Part shown: piece by piece, positions 57,168 through 64,000 of the stretch
How positions within the stretch are numbered: position 1 is the stretch's first letter
Layout: every line of letters starts with the position of its first letter
DNA from: Nostoc sp. CHAB 5834
Lineage (GTDB): Bacteria > Cyanobacteriota > Cyanobacteriia > Cyanobacteriales > Nostocaceae
Assembly: GCA_020829485.1 (NCBI GenBank)
Contig: JAIVFU010000002.1
Location: 114,120-178,119 of the forward strand
DNA: 64,000 nt
Direction of reading: 5' to 3'
The notes under the pieces: generated by a model
What the model was told of the DNA's origin: nothing
Seen by the model: the letters and a program-made list of their open reading frames with translations, nothing else
Databases searched by the model: none
Made by a program: the position numbers and the translations under genes

Positions 57168-57317
57168 CGCATTTAACTTGTACATTTACCTGATGACTGT
57201 TGACTGATGACTGTTGACTGATAACTGTTGACTGATAACTGTTGACTGATGACCGTCAACCGTCAACAGTTAACGATTATAAAGAATGTTTATATAATTT
57301 AGACGCATATCAGCTTA
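57168..57317 (+). repeat. Heptamer-containing inverted-repeat element, copy 3
   Basis: It begins with TAAACTGTTACGC and TTGTACATTTACCTGATGACTG. Alternating TGTTGAC, TGATGAC and TGATAAC heptamers follow, then ACCGTCAACAGTTAACG and TTTATATAATTTAGACGCATATCAGCTTA. It is in the same orientation as the copy at 31990, and the array here is degenerate and shorter. Confidence 0.78.
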
Positions 57318-57327
57318 TTTCCACTGC

Positions 57328-57624
57328 TTATGAATCGACTCGTAAAATTTGATACCGATAGTAAACGTACATATCAAACAGTGCGCCGACGAAACTACAG
57401 GTCAAACTAATCACGAATAATCCCCGGAGGGGAGTTCCACTGCCAAAGGTGGCGAGAAAATGCATAATCTGAGTAGCGATCGCCTCAGTTAACTCTTGTA
57501 AGCCGGGGAAGTAACCAATGAGGGGTAAAAGGAACAATCCGCCGCCAACAAGTAACATGGGAGCGACAAAACTAAAAATGATTGTCAGTAGTAGGGAGCG
57601 GAGAAAGTTAGTGAAAATAGCCAT
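57328..57624 (-). CDS. Small conserved membrane protein
   Basis: This 98-residue protein has two hydrophobic segments: LLLTIIFSFVAPMLLVGGGLFLLPLIG near the N-terminus and LRGLFVISLTCSFVGALFDMYVYY near the C-terminus, joined by a polar linker with an amphipathic helix. No motif identifies a function. It looks like a cyanobacteria-specific family. Confidence 0.8.
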   Translation of the reverse strand: MAIFTNFLRSLLLTIIFSFVAPMLLVGGGLFLLPLIGYFPGLQELTEAIATQIMHFLATFGSGTPLRGLFVISLTCSFVGALFDMYVYYRYQILRVDS

Positions 57625-58069
57625 TTAAGACAAACTCCGTAGGTAGAGATGACAAGAGCTAGATAGCAGTTCGTCATTTTCTACAATACGTGCGATCGCT
57701 CCTTACCAACCAATCTGTCAAAAATCTTAAGTTTTAATTAAAATAAACGGCTACCAGCTACAGCACATGCTGGGTATCTCAAAAATGATTTGAATCTACA
57801 AAACCCTTGCACAATCAAGTTTACCGCTAAAGTTAGCACCTATTTATTAGTTTGCAACACCTTTAACAACAGTTTCATTTTCTGAGAGCATATTTAATCA
57901 AAGTTAATATTCAGCGCCGTGGGGAGTGAGGAAGAAGCAGGGGGAGAAATCAATTCAAAATTCAAAATTAAAGAACTTCTGTCTTCTGCCTCCTCTTTCC
58001 CCACTCCCCATTCCCTATCCCAATGACTTCCGCTATTCTTAAGGCAGTCACCGAGTTAGCTACAGAACA
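57625..58069. other. Spacer before the MlaE-type permease
   Basis: No gene or known RNA is visible. CCCCACTCCCCATTCCC repeats at 57990-58018 precede the TTG start, and no strong ribosome site is seen. Confidence 0.5.
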
Positions 58070-58864
58070 TTGAACCAGACTAAATCCAAATCCAGTTTAG
58101 GAGAATGGAGTCAGCGGCTGCTGGCAGCGATTTTTCTGGGTGGGCAAGTACTAGTTCACCTATTGAGAGGCAAAATCCATCGGCGCAACACCTTAGAACA
58201 AATGGCAGCAGTTGGGCCAGATTCCCTATTTATTGCGCTCTTGACAGCTATTTTTGTTGGCGCGGTGTTTACTATTCAGGTGGCGCGGGAATTTATCAAC
58301 TTTGGCGCAGGAAACATTGTCGGCGGGGTGCTTTCTGTCGCGTTGACACGAGAACTCTCTCCTGTGTTGACAGCAGTGATTTTGGCTGGGCGAGTCGGTT
58401 CTGCATTTGCAGCCGAAATCGGTACCATGCGGGTAACAGAACAAATCGATGCCATGTTTATGTTAAAAACAGATCCAATCGATTATCTAGTTATCCCCCG
58501 CGTCCTTGCTTGCTGTTTAATGCTACCAATTTTAACCCTCCTGTCTTTGGTGACAGGGATGTTCGGGGGATTAATAATTGCGACAAATATCTACAACCTG
58601 TCTGATACGGTATTTCTAGACTCAGCCCGTAACTTTCTTAGCATCTGGGATATTTTTAGCGCCATGATTAAGGCGTGTTGCTTTGGCATTTTAATCGCCG
58701 TAATTGGTTGCAGTTGGGGGCTGACAACAACAGGAGGAGCCAAAGGTGTAGGACAGTCAACCACAACTGCTGTTGTGACTGCCTTGCTAATTATATTTGT
58801 TAGCAACTTTTTTCTTTCTTGGTTAATGTTTCAGGGGACTGGCAGTGCATTCTTAGGGATGTAA
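58070..58864 (+). CDS. MlaE-type ABC transporter permease (lipid transport)
   Basis: This 264-residue permease has the MlaE/TGD1 pattern: an N-terminal amphipathic segment, about five to six membrane helices, and the conserved loop EIGTMRVTEQIDAMFMLKTDPIDYLVIPRVLA, in outline, that contacts the MlaF-type ATPase. In plants and cyanobacteria such systems move phosphatidic acid or other lipids. It starts at TTG 58070. The DUF3119 and DUF3086 genes that normally follow come after a TnpB element inserted here. No MlaF or MlaD gene is in view. Confidence 0.92.
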   Translation: MNQTKSKSSLGEWSQRLLAAIFLGGQVLVHLLRGKIHRRNTLEQMAAVGPDSLFIALLTAIFVGAVFTIQVAREFINFGAGNIVGGVLSVALTRELSPVLTAVILAGRVGSAFAAEIGTMRVTEQIDAMFMLKTDPIDYLVIPRVLACCLMLPILTLLSLVTGMFGGLIIATNIYNLSDTVFLDSARNFLSIWDIFSAMIKACCFGILIAVIGCSWGLTTTGGAKGVGQSTTTAVVTALLIIFVSNFFLSWLMFQGTGSAFLGM

Positions 58865-59115
58865 AAGTGAGGAGTGAGGAGTTATGAGTTAACAAAGTTT
58901 AAGGGTTTAATTCCCCAGCAAGACAGGCAGCACGTTTTGTGTCCTTCGACAGGCTCAGGAACCATCGGGTTAAAATCCCCGTTACAAAACTTAATTGCAA
59001 ATTGCGAATTGATGCCTTCAAGCCGCACACTCGTGACTTCCAGTCATGAGTTAGGCGCTCTATATTAAGTGTGACTTTGTGTTAAAATAAAAACGTATTC
59101 AGCAAATTCAATAAA

Positions 59116-60342
59116 TTGTCATCCATCCAAAAAGCATTTAAAGTTACTCTCATACCCACACACAATCAACAAGTCTTAATCAATAAGACAATTGGTTGTG
59201 CCAGATATGTGTACAACCGCTTTTTGGCACTGAAGAAAGAGTTATATGCAAGTGAGGGAAAAACCTTAAACTACAATGCTTGTAGTCAACAACTAACTAT
59301 ACTCAAGAAAGAAATTGAATGGTTGAAGGAAGTAGATAAGTTTGCCTTACAGAATTCACTTAAGAATTTAGAGACAGCATACAAAAACTTTTTTGCTGAC
59401 TTAAAGAATGTTAAAGCTTCTATTGGGGTAGGCTTTCCTAAATTCAAAAAGAAGCATGGTTGTAAGCAGTCTTACAAAACTAACCTGACTAACGACAACA
59501 TTCAAATTATAGAGAATCGTTTAAAACTACCAAAGCTAGGGTGGGTCAAGTTTCACAAATCCCAAGACATTGCCGGGAAGCTTGTAAACGTTACCGTTAG
59601 TCGCACTTCATCTGGTAAATACATTGCTAGTATTCTGTGTGAAACAGAGATAGAAAAATATCTTCAGGTAACAGAGAATATTGGATTAGATTTAGGGTTG
59701 AAGTCTTATCTAACTACCAGTAATGGCGAGACAGTAGATAACCCGAAGTATTACAGAACTCAAACTCGTAAGCTACGTAAAGCACACAAAAAGTTATCCC
59801 GCAGTGTAAAAGGTAGTAATAATCGAGCCAAAGCGAAAATCAAGCTGGCTCGTACCTATGAACGGATTACTAATTTGAGAGATGACTTTCTGCATAAAGT
59901 GTCAACTCGCTTAATCAAAGAAAACAGTATTATCTGTATTGAAGATTTGCGAGTTGCTAACATGGTTAAAAACCATAAACTAGCACTGAGTATTTCAGAC
60001 GCTAGCTGGTCAAAATTTGTCGCCATGCTGGAATATAAAGCTCTTTGGCATGACAGACTTGTGCAGAAAGTCGGCACGTTTTTCCCCTCATCTCAAACTT
60101 GTAACTGTTGTGGTTTTATTAATCCACTAGTTAAGGATTTAAAATTGCGTGAATGGTCTTGCCCTAGTTGTGATAACTACAACTTGAGAGACGTGAATGC
60201 AAGTTTAAATATTTTAAGTGAGGGGTTGAGAATTTTAACAGCCGCCGTGGGTATCCCGGAGGCTCTAAACGCCTGTGGAGAACTTGTAAGACCTGGAGCA
60301 ATTCAGGCAAAGATCGTTGAAGCAGGAATCACGCGACTTTGA
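59116..60342 (+). CDS. tnpB: TnpB RNA-guided endonuclease
   Basis: The 408-residue protein keeps the complete TnpB layout: an N-terminal REC/wedge half ([17 protein letters not shown]), a RuvC domain with D192 (GLDLGLK), E276 (ICIEDLRV) and D359 ([10 protein letters not shown]), and a zinc ribbon (CNCCG, then CPSCD) between the last two. All three catalytic acids and four Cys are present, so it looks active. The start is TTG. TnpB nucleases use an omega RNA made from the 3' end of their own gene to cut DNA, helping the element persist. The protein belongs to the group common in Nostoc. Confidence 0.93.
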   Translation: MSSIQKAFKVTLIPTHNQQVLINKTIGCARYVYNRFLALKKELYASEGKTLNYNACSQQLTILKKEIEWLKEVDKFALQNSLKNLETAYKNFFADLKNVKASIGVGFPKFKKKHGCKQSYKTNLTNDNIQIIENRLKLPKLGWVKFHKSQDIAGKLVNVTVSRTSSGKYIASILCETEIEKYLQVTENIGLDLGLKSYLTTSNGETVDNPKYYRTQTRKLRKAHKKLSRSVKGSNNRAKAKIKLARTYERITNLRDDFLHKVSTRLIKENSIICIEDLRVANMVKNHKLALSISDASWSKFVAMLEYKALWHDRLVQKVGTFFPSSQTCNCCGFINPLVKDLKLREWSCPSCDNYNLRDVNASLNILSEGLRILTAAVGIPEALNACGELVRPGAIQAKIVEAGITRL

Positions 60343-60358
60343 GTCGTGTGAGGTTCAA
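60190..60358 (+). ncRNA. Candidate omega RNA scaffold region of TnpB
   Basis: By analogy with characterised TnpB systems the guide scaffold is the 3' end of tnpB plus the right end. Here the segment runs GGGGTTGAGAATTTTAACAG through GGAGGCTCTAAACGCCT to the terminal hairpin, ending GGTTCAA at 60358, after which the guide would begin. This is inference from position, not from direct evidence. Confidence 0.35.
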
Positions 60359-60455
60359 TAAAACTCCTCACTCCTCACTCTTAACTTCTAACTCCTGACT
60401 CCTGACTCCTAAAATAGGAGAGAGATGCCTAGTAAATAAAGCAGGATTTAAGACT

Positions 60456-60842
60456 GTGACCAGTTCATTTGCTCCTAACTCCACATCAACTGTGGAACTC
60501 AAGCCTAGTTACAATCTACCTATAGTGTTGGTAATTGCTGCTATTCCACTACTATTGGTACAACCGTGGGTAGGCTCCGTTTTTACACTGTTTGGTTTGT
60601 TTCTCATGTTTCAGGCGTTAACGCTGCGTTTGCAATTTACCGCCACCGACTTAGATATTTACAGAGGCGAAAAATTGATTCGGCGCTTTCCCTACCAGGA
60701 ATGGCAAAACTGGCGGATATTCTGGAATGGAGTCCCCATTCTGTTTTACTTTAAAGAAATTAAAAGTATTCACTTTTTGCCGATTTTATTTGATCCCAAT
60801 ACCTTGAAAACTTGCTTAGAACAACGTTGTCCGCATATTTAG
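60456..60842 (+). CDS. DUF3119 family membrane protein
   Basis: The 128-residue protein, starting at GTG, has a membrane hairpin (LPIVLVIAAIPLLLVQPWVGSVFTLFGLFLMFQAL) followed by a soluble part with RGEKLIRRFPYQEWQNWRIFWNGVPILFYFKE, matching DUF3119. The family is restricted to cyanobacteria and plastids. Its usual neighbours are the lipid permease upstream and DUF3086 downstream, both present here, which suggests a part in lipid or envelope homeostasis. Confidence 0.9.
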   Translation: MTSSFAPNSTSTVELKPSYNLPIVLVIAAIPLLLVQPWVGSVFTLFGLFLMFQALTLRLQFTATDLDIYRGEKLIRRFPYQEWQNWRIFWNGVPILFYFKEIKSIHFLPILFDPNTLKTCLEQRCPHI

Positions 60843-60979
60843 TCCTGAGTTCTATCTGTGCTGAGTCGTTTCGATCTAGACTCATAACTCAGCACTCATA
60901 ACTCAGGACTTTTATAGCAGGTCAATTGTAATATTTGTGAAAGCTATTTATTCGCGTCATAGGAATTACACTATTGTTT

Positions 60980-62242
60980 ATGAACCCAGAGGCATCTCAA
61001 ACCCCAGAACCAATTGATGAGCGGTTGGCAGAAAAACAAGAGCAGAACAATGCAGTTGAACATCCACTCAATCCATCTGTTGAGTCAGTGGGAGAAACAG
61101 GAGCCATTAGCTCGTCAGAAAACTACACAGCTTTTGAGCCACTCATCTCTAATGCAGAAGTGGTAGATTCTACAGTAGAGCTAACAGAAAATTCAAATGG
61201 CGAGTTTGTAGCGCAGTCGGAACCGGAAAATAGCGCACTGGGATCAGGAAACCATTCATTATATGCAGAAGCAGAGCAGCGAGTTGCAGAGTTGCAGAGC
61301 GATGAAGCTGCTCTCAAGGAAGAAATAGCGAAGCTGCAAGCTTTTTACAAAAACCTTCAGGCACAAGTGGGTGAAACTCAGACATCACTGGGACGACTTG
61401 TGCAAGAGTCACTGGTGCAGTTAGAACAACGCAAACAAACCCTGCAAATTTCTGTAGAACAATTAGAACGCCGACAAGAACGTATCCGCAACGAGATGCG
61501 AACCACTTTTGCTGGTACATCCCAAGACTTGGCAATTCGAGTGCAGGGTTTTAAAGACTATCTCACTGGTAGCTTACAGGATTTGGCCGTTGCGGCTGAA
61601 CAGTTACAACTGGCTCCAACTGTGGTGGAACGAGAAAAACCATCTGTTAAAGAGGCTAAACCAGTTGAAACCCAATCTGGAATACCGCAATTTGCCCAAC
61701 AGCAGTTTCAAGATACTACTAAGCAAATTCGCCGCTTAATTGACCAATACCGCAATAAACCTGATTACTACGGCCCAGCCTGGCAACTACGCCGTACCTT
61801 TGAACCAATCCACGCAGAACGAGTTTCTAACTGGTTTTTTACCCAAGGGGGACGGGGTGGTTTGCGGACAATGGGTAGCCGCTTACAAAATATTTTGATT
61901 GCCTCAGCTGCAATTTCGATATTACACAAGCTGTATGGCGATCGCGTCCGTACTTTAGTCTTAGCTAATACACCGGAGCGATTGGGTGAATGGCGGCGCG
62001 GCTTGCAAGACTGTCTGGGAATCGGTCGCCCAGATTTCGGCCCAGACAGGGGCGTGGTATTATTTGAAGCGTCTGATGCTCTGGCTCAGAAAGCAGACCG
62101 ATTGACCAAAGCCAATCAACTGCCTTTAATTATCATTGATGATTCAGAGGAGCAAATTAGTCTGTCACTGCTGCAATTTCCTTTGTGGTTAGCCTTTGCT
62201 CCTGACCCTAAAATCGTGAGAAACTATGATGATGACTTTTAA
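60980..62242 (+). CDS. DUF3086 family protein
   Basis: The 420-residue protein has an acidic disordered N-terminus, a long coiled coil (about residues 90-180, AEQRVAELQSDEAALKEEIAKLQAFYKNLQAQ) and a folded C-terminal half with DYYGPAWQLRRTFEPIHAERVSNWFFTQGGRGGLRTMGSRLQN in outline, typical of DUF3086. The family is cyanobacterial and of unknown function, next to DUF3119. ATG 60980 is chosen; TTG 60974 is also open. Confidence 0.9.
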   Translation: MNPEASQTPEPIDERLAEKQEQNNAVEHPLNPSVESVGETGAISSSENYTAFEPLISNAEVVDSTVELTENSNGEFVAQSEPENSALGSGNHSLYAEAEQRVAELQSDEAALKEEIAKLQAFYKNLQAQVGETQTSLGRLVQESLVQLEQRKQTLQISVEQLERRQERIRNEMRTTFAGTSQDLAIRVQGFKDYLTGSLQDLAVAAEQLQLAPTVVEREKPSVKEAKPVETQSGIPQFAQQQFQDTTKQIRRLIDQYRNKPDYYGPAWQLRRTFEPIHAERVSNWFFTQGGRGGLRTMGSRLQNILIASAAISILHKLYGDRVRTLVLANTPERLGEWRRGLQDCLGIGRPDFGPDRGVVLFEASDALAQKADRLTKANQLPLIIIDDSEEQISLSLLQFPLWLAFAPDPKIVRNYDDDF

Positions 62243-62333
62243 ATGAGTCATTAGTTATTAGTCATTAGTCATTGGTCAAGAGTAATACCTCTTGACTTTT
62301 TAAATTTTGAATTTTGAATGCGTGAATTTTATT

Positions 62334-63014
62334 ATGGCTATTTGGTTAACTCTGTGCGGGGCAATTATCGTCATAGCTTACCTATTGGGTTCTTTTCCCA
62401 CTGGGTACATTGCTGTGAAGCAGTTAAAAGGTATTGATATTCGGCAAGTTGGCTCAGGTTCCACTGGAGCAACTAACGTACTAAGAACCTTGGGGAAAGG
62501 GCCAGGAGCATTCGTTTTAGTACTTGATGCCTTAAAGGGAGTATTAGCGATCGCTCTAGTTTACTGGTTATTCAATTTTAATCAAATTCAAAATTATATC
62601 CCTCCTACGGTAGATGCAAAAGTTTGGCAACCGTGGTTATTAACAATAGCTGGGTTAGCTGCCATCCTGGGACATAGTAAATCAATTTTTTTGGGGTTTA
62701 CCGGTGGTAAATCTGTTGCTATCAGCCTGGGGATTTTGTTGGCTATGAATTGGCAGATAGGTTTAGCAACAGCAGGTGTATTTGCCATTGTGGTGGCGAT
62801 ATCGCGGATTGTCTCTTTGAGTTCAATTGCAGGTGCGATCGCAGTTTCCATTTTCATGGTAATTTTGCATCAACCGTTACCCTATATTCTGTTTGGGATT
62901 GCCGGTGGATTATATGTGATTTTGCGCCATCGCACTAATATTGAACGACTGCTTGCGGGAACGGAGCCAAAAATTGGGCAAAATGTAGCCACACCAGAAC
63001 AAACTGCAAATTGA
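62334..63014 (+). CDS. plsY: Glycerol-3-phosphate acyltransferase PlsY
   Basis: A 226-residue membrane enzyme that acylates glycerol 3-phosphate with acyl phosphate at the first step of phospholipid synthesis. The conserved segments are LLGSFPTGYIAVK, the phosphate loop GSGSTGATNVLRTLGKGPG, and HSKSIFLGFTGGKSVAISLG. It ends the same-strand lipid run after DUF3086. ATG 62334 is preferred; a TTG at 62307 is also open. Confidence 0.96.
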   Translation: MAIWLTLCGAIIVIAYLLGSFPTGYIAVKQLKGIDIRQVGSGSTGATNVLRTLGKGPGAFVLVLDALKGVLAIALVYWLFNFNQIQNYIPPTVDAKVWQPWLLTIAGLAAILGHSKSIFLGFTGGKSVAISLGILLAMNWQIGLATAGVFAIVVAISRIVSLSSIAGAIAVSIFMVILHQPLPYILFGIAGGLYVILRHRTNIERLLAGTEPKIGQNVATPEQTAN

Positions 63015-63050
63015 TATATTTTTGCCCCTCTGCTTCAGCCGGGGTTAAGC

Positions 63051-63308
63051 TTACGAATTAACCTTGCCTTTAATTAAACGGTGAAAAAGGCGGCAAGGCC
63101 ACAAAAAAGCTCCACATATACTTACTGAGGCGATGGCGGCCACAACTCGCCAAGTCGAACTAGACTCAGTGGCCGAATCTGATGGGTGAGCTTGTGTGTT
63201 TTTAGCTAATTCTGGCACTGAATGAGATAGCTGACTGGCTGTAGTCACCCCTTCAATCGCTGCTCCAATTAGATAAGCTACTAGGGCAATTACTAGCCAG
63301 TTATTCAT
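63051..63308 (-). CDS. Small membrane protein of unknown function
   Basis: From ATG 63308 the 85-residue product starts MNNWLVIALVAYLIGAAIEGV (membrane helix), has a Ser/Thr-rich loop, and a second hydrophobic segment (VVAAIASVSICGAFLWPCRLF). It is convergent with plsY and follows the next small gene by 64 bases, so the two may be cotranscribed. The family is unknown. Confidence 0.65.
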   Translation of the reverse strand: MNNWLVIALVAYLIGAAIEGVTTASQLSHSVPELAKNTQAHPSDSATESSSTWRVVAAIASVSICGAFLWPCRLFHRLIKGKVNS

Positions 63309-63372
63309 AATATTCAACTGTTTGAACTCTGAGCGTATGCGTGGCAGTGAGGAATCATTTAGATTTCTCCTA

Positions 63373-63612
63373 TTAATGATTGCCGCCTTGCCCGAAGGAT
63401 AATCGGCCTTCAGCCGTATCACGAATGAGGGGCAGTTTAGATTTTATATAAGTATTGAGGGTGCTATCTGCCTGAGGATCAATAACCTGCTTTGCTTTTA
63501 ACTGCTGGAGAAGCACTTGTACTAAAGCAGCATCGTCAAACTGGAGCAGGGTGCTGACCTGGGTAGACTCGATTACAGCCCAAAGCTGTTGCATCATTTT
63601 GGCAGTGACCAT
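63373..63612 (-). CDS. Small conserved cyanobacterial protein
   Basis: From ATG 63612 (MVTAKMMQQLWAVIESTQVS) a 79-residue helical protein follows with LLQFDDAALVQVLLQQLKAKQVIDPQADSTLNTYIKSKLPLIRD in outline. It is soluble, with regular hydrophobic spacing. GAGG lies upstream of the ATG. Frame and composition look like a real cyanobacterial gene; function unknown. Confidence 0.7.
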   Translation of the reverse strand: MVTAKMMQQLWAVIESTQVSTLLQFDDAALVQVLLQQLKAKQVIDPQADSTLNTYIKSKLPLIRDTAEGRLSFGQGGNH

Positions 63613-63887
63613 GAGTCTGTAACCTCTTAAGCTTTTCTTTATATTTACACAGATTTGAAATTTGTAGTTAGTTTTTATCTGAAGATTTATAAACATACAG
63701 GCTGAAAATGCCTGAGTCAGTTAAATCAGTTAAGTTATAGCGTTTTTCAATTGATTGAACTACAACACTGCCTATGAGGTATCTTAACCGTGCTTTATAA
63801 AGAAAGAAAACTGCCCAAAGAGTTAGATCCTCTATAACCCTTTTTATAAGGATGGGATTATACAGCGTATTTCACGCGATGTGCAAC
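63613..63887. other. Spacer before the terminal transposase fragment
   Basis: No gene is visible. The end of the incoming insertion sequence should lie somewhere in this stretch, but no inverted repeat partner can be seen because the other end is outside the window. Confidence 0.4.
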
Positions 63888-64000
63888 TTATTCTGTCACA
63901 AGACTATCAAACTGTAATGGTTCCAAACCAAACAGACGATTTAGCCAGACACAAACAGTATGAGCCAACACTTTGCGATTCAAACGACTTGTCAAATGCC
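63888..64000 (-). CDS. Transposase C-terminus, 5' partial
   Basis: The minus strand is open from the window edge to TAA at 63888-63890 and reads HLTSRLNRKVLAHTVCVWLN followed by RLFGLEPLQFDSLVTE. The RKVLAHT-x-C-x-W-x-NRLFG pattern resembles the end of cyanobacterial IS982-type transposases. With only 37 residues in view the family is tentative and integrity cannot be judged. Confidence 0.6.
   Translation of the reverse strand, partial: HLTSRLNRKVLAHTVCVWLNRLFGLEPLQFDSLVTE

Larger units (their letters stand above)
56535..57327. other. 793-bp gene-free, repeat-bearing spacer
   Basis: No gene is visible between sppA and the small membrane protein. It holds the inverted-repeat element at 56854-56978 and the heptamer element copy at 57168-57317. 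The remainder is AT-rich. Confidence 0.6.
59020..60358 (+). mobile_element. IS200/IS605-type element carrying only tnpB (IS1341-like)
   Basis: The element lies between the permease and DUF3119 genes. A left hairpin (ACTCGTGACT / AGTCATGAGT, 59029-59038 / 59042-59051) and a right hairpin (CACGCGACT / AGTCGTGTG, 60330-60338 / 60342-60350), each with one G-T pair, are of the imperfect subterminal kind used by single-strand transposases. The right end is probably GGTTCAA (60352-60358). The left boundary is not certain. There is no tnpA nearby, so movement would need a TnpA from elsewhere. The tnpB stop codon lies within the right-hand hairpin loop. Confidence 0.75.

Noticed and set aside
58105..58605. 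Long overlapping plus-strand frame inside the permease gene
   Set aside because: Cys/Arg/Ser-rich shadow of the hydrophobic permease frame; the permease frame carries the family motifs.

Overview
The window comes from a filamentous, very probably heterocyst-forming cyanobacterium of the Nostoc/Anabaena type. HIP1 palindromes (GCGATCGC) occur throughout. The gene content is photosynthetic: light-dependent protochlorophyllide reductase, phosphoribulokinase, CpcD-linked ferredoxin-NADP reductase, CcmK3/CcmK4 carboxysome shell proteins, and the carotenoid genes crtH and crtR. Cyanobacterial families of unknown function (DUF3119, DUF3086) are present, and the intergenic DNA carries heptanucleotide tandem repeats. 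I found no tRNA, rRNA or CRISPR array.

Layout. 1-3.7 kb: end of a GMC oxidoreductase fused to a 3-keto-disaccharide-hydrolase-like domain, then a DyP-type peroxidase frameshifted by a 4-bp tandem duplication. 3.9-5.1 kb: a 279-bp MITE-like element with an 8-bp target duplication and a HigB/HigA toxin-antitoxin pair. 5.3-7.5 kb: por, then a manganese (yybP-ykoY) riboswitch with its promoter and terminator ahead of a GDT1-family manganese exporter. 7.6-11.1 kb: a TPR protein, a glycine-rich protein and a DUF39 homocysteine-biosynthesis protein. 11.5-20 kb: metK, prk, petH, hom, and crtH interrupted by an in-frame amber codon. 20.2-27.2 kb: upp, a YtxH-like protein, YggT, an acyltransferase, a CYP110-like P450, a ParA/coiled-coil pair and an alpha/beta hydrolase. 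27.5-31.9 kb: ccmK3-ccmK4, a HetZ-related DNA-binding protein and a Crp/Fnr regulator.

32.3-47.5 kb is the most distinctive block, a cellulose synthesis island. On the minus strand one run reads outer-membrane barrel, TPR periplasmic scaffold, BcsZ (GH8), BcsB, BcsA with PilZ domain. BcsC is therefore split into two genes, and the barrel gene comes first. A lipoprotein gene, a coiled-coil membrane protein and a GH5-CBM2 cellulase flank it. A Crp/Fnr gene lies next to the bcsA end.

47.6-64 kb: an M61 peptidase, pyruvate kinase, crtR, an antitoxin without a visible partner, a Uma2 nuclease, an OGFr-domain protein, chorismate mutase and SppA. A lipid-handling run follows (MlaE-type permease, DUF3119, DUF3086, PlsY), into which a lone TnpB element has inserted after the permease. 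The window closes with two small conserved genes and the C-terminus of a transposase.

Intergenic DNA is rich in small mobile repeats. Three copies of a heptamer-containing element, two MITEs sharing one terminal repeat but with different interiors and 5-bp target duplications, and several hairpin repeats are described individually. Two genes (DyP peroxidase, crtH) are disrupted by single small mutations, so they are either recent losses or sequence errors.
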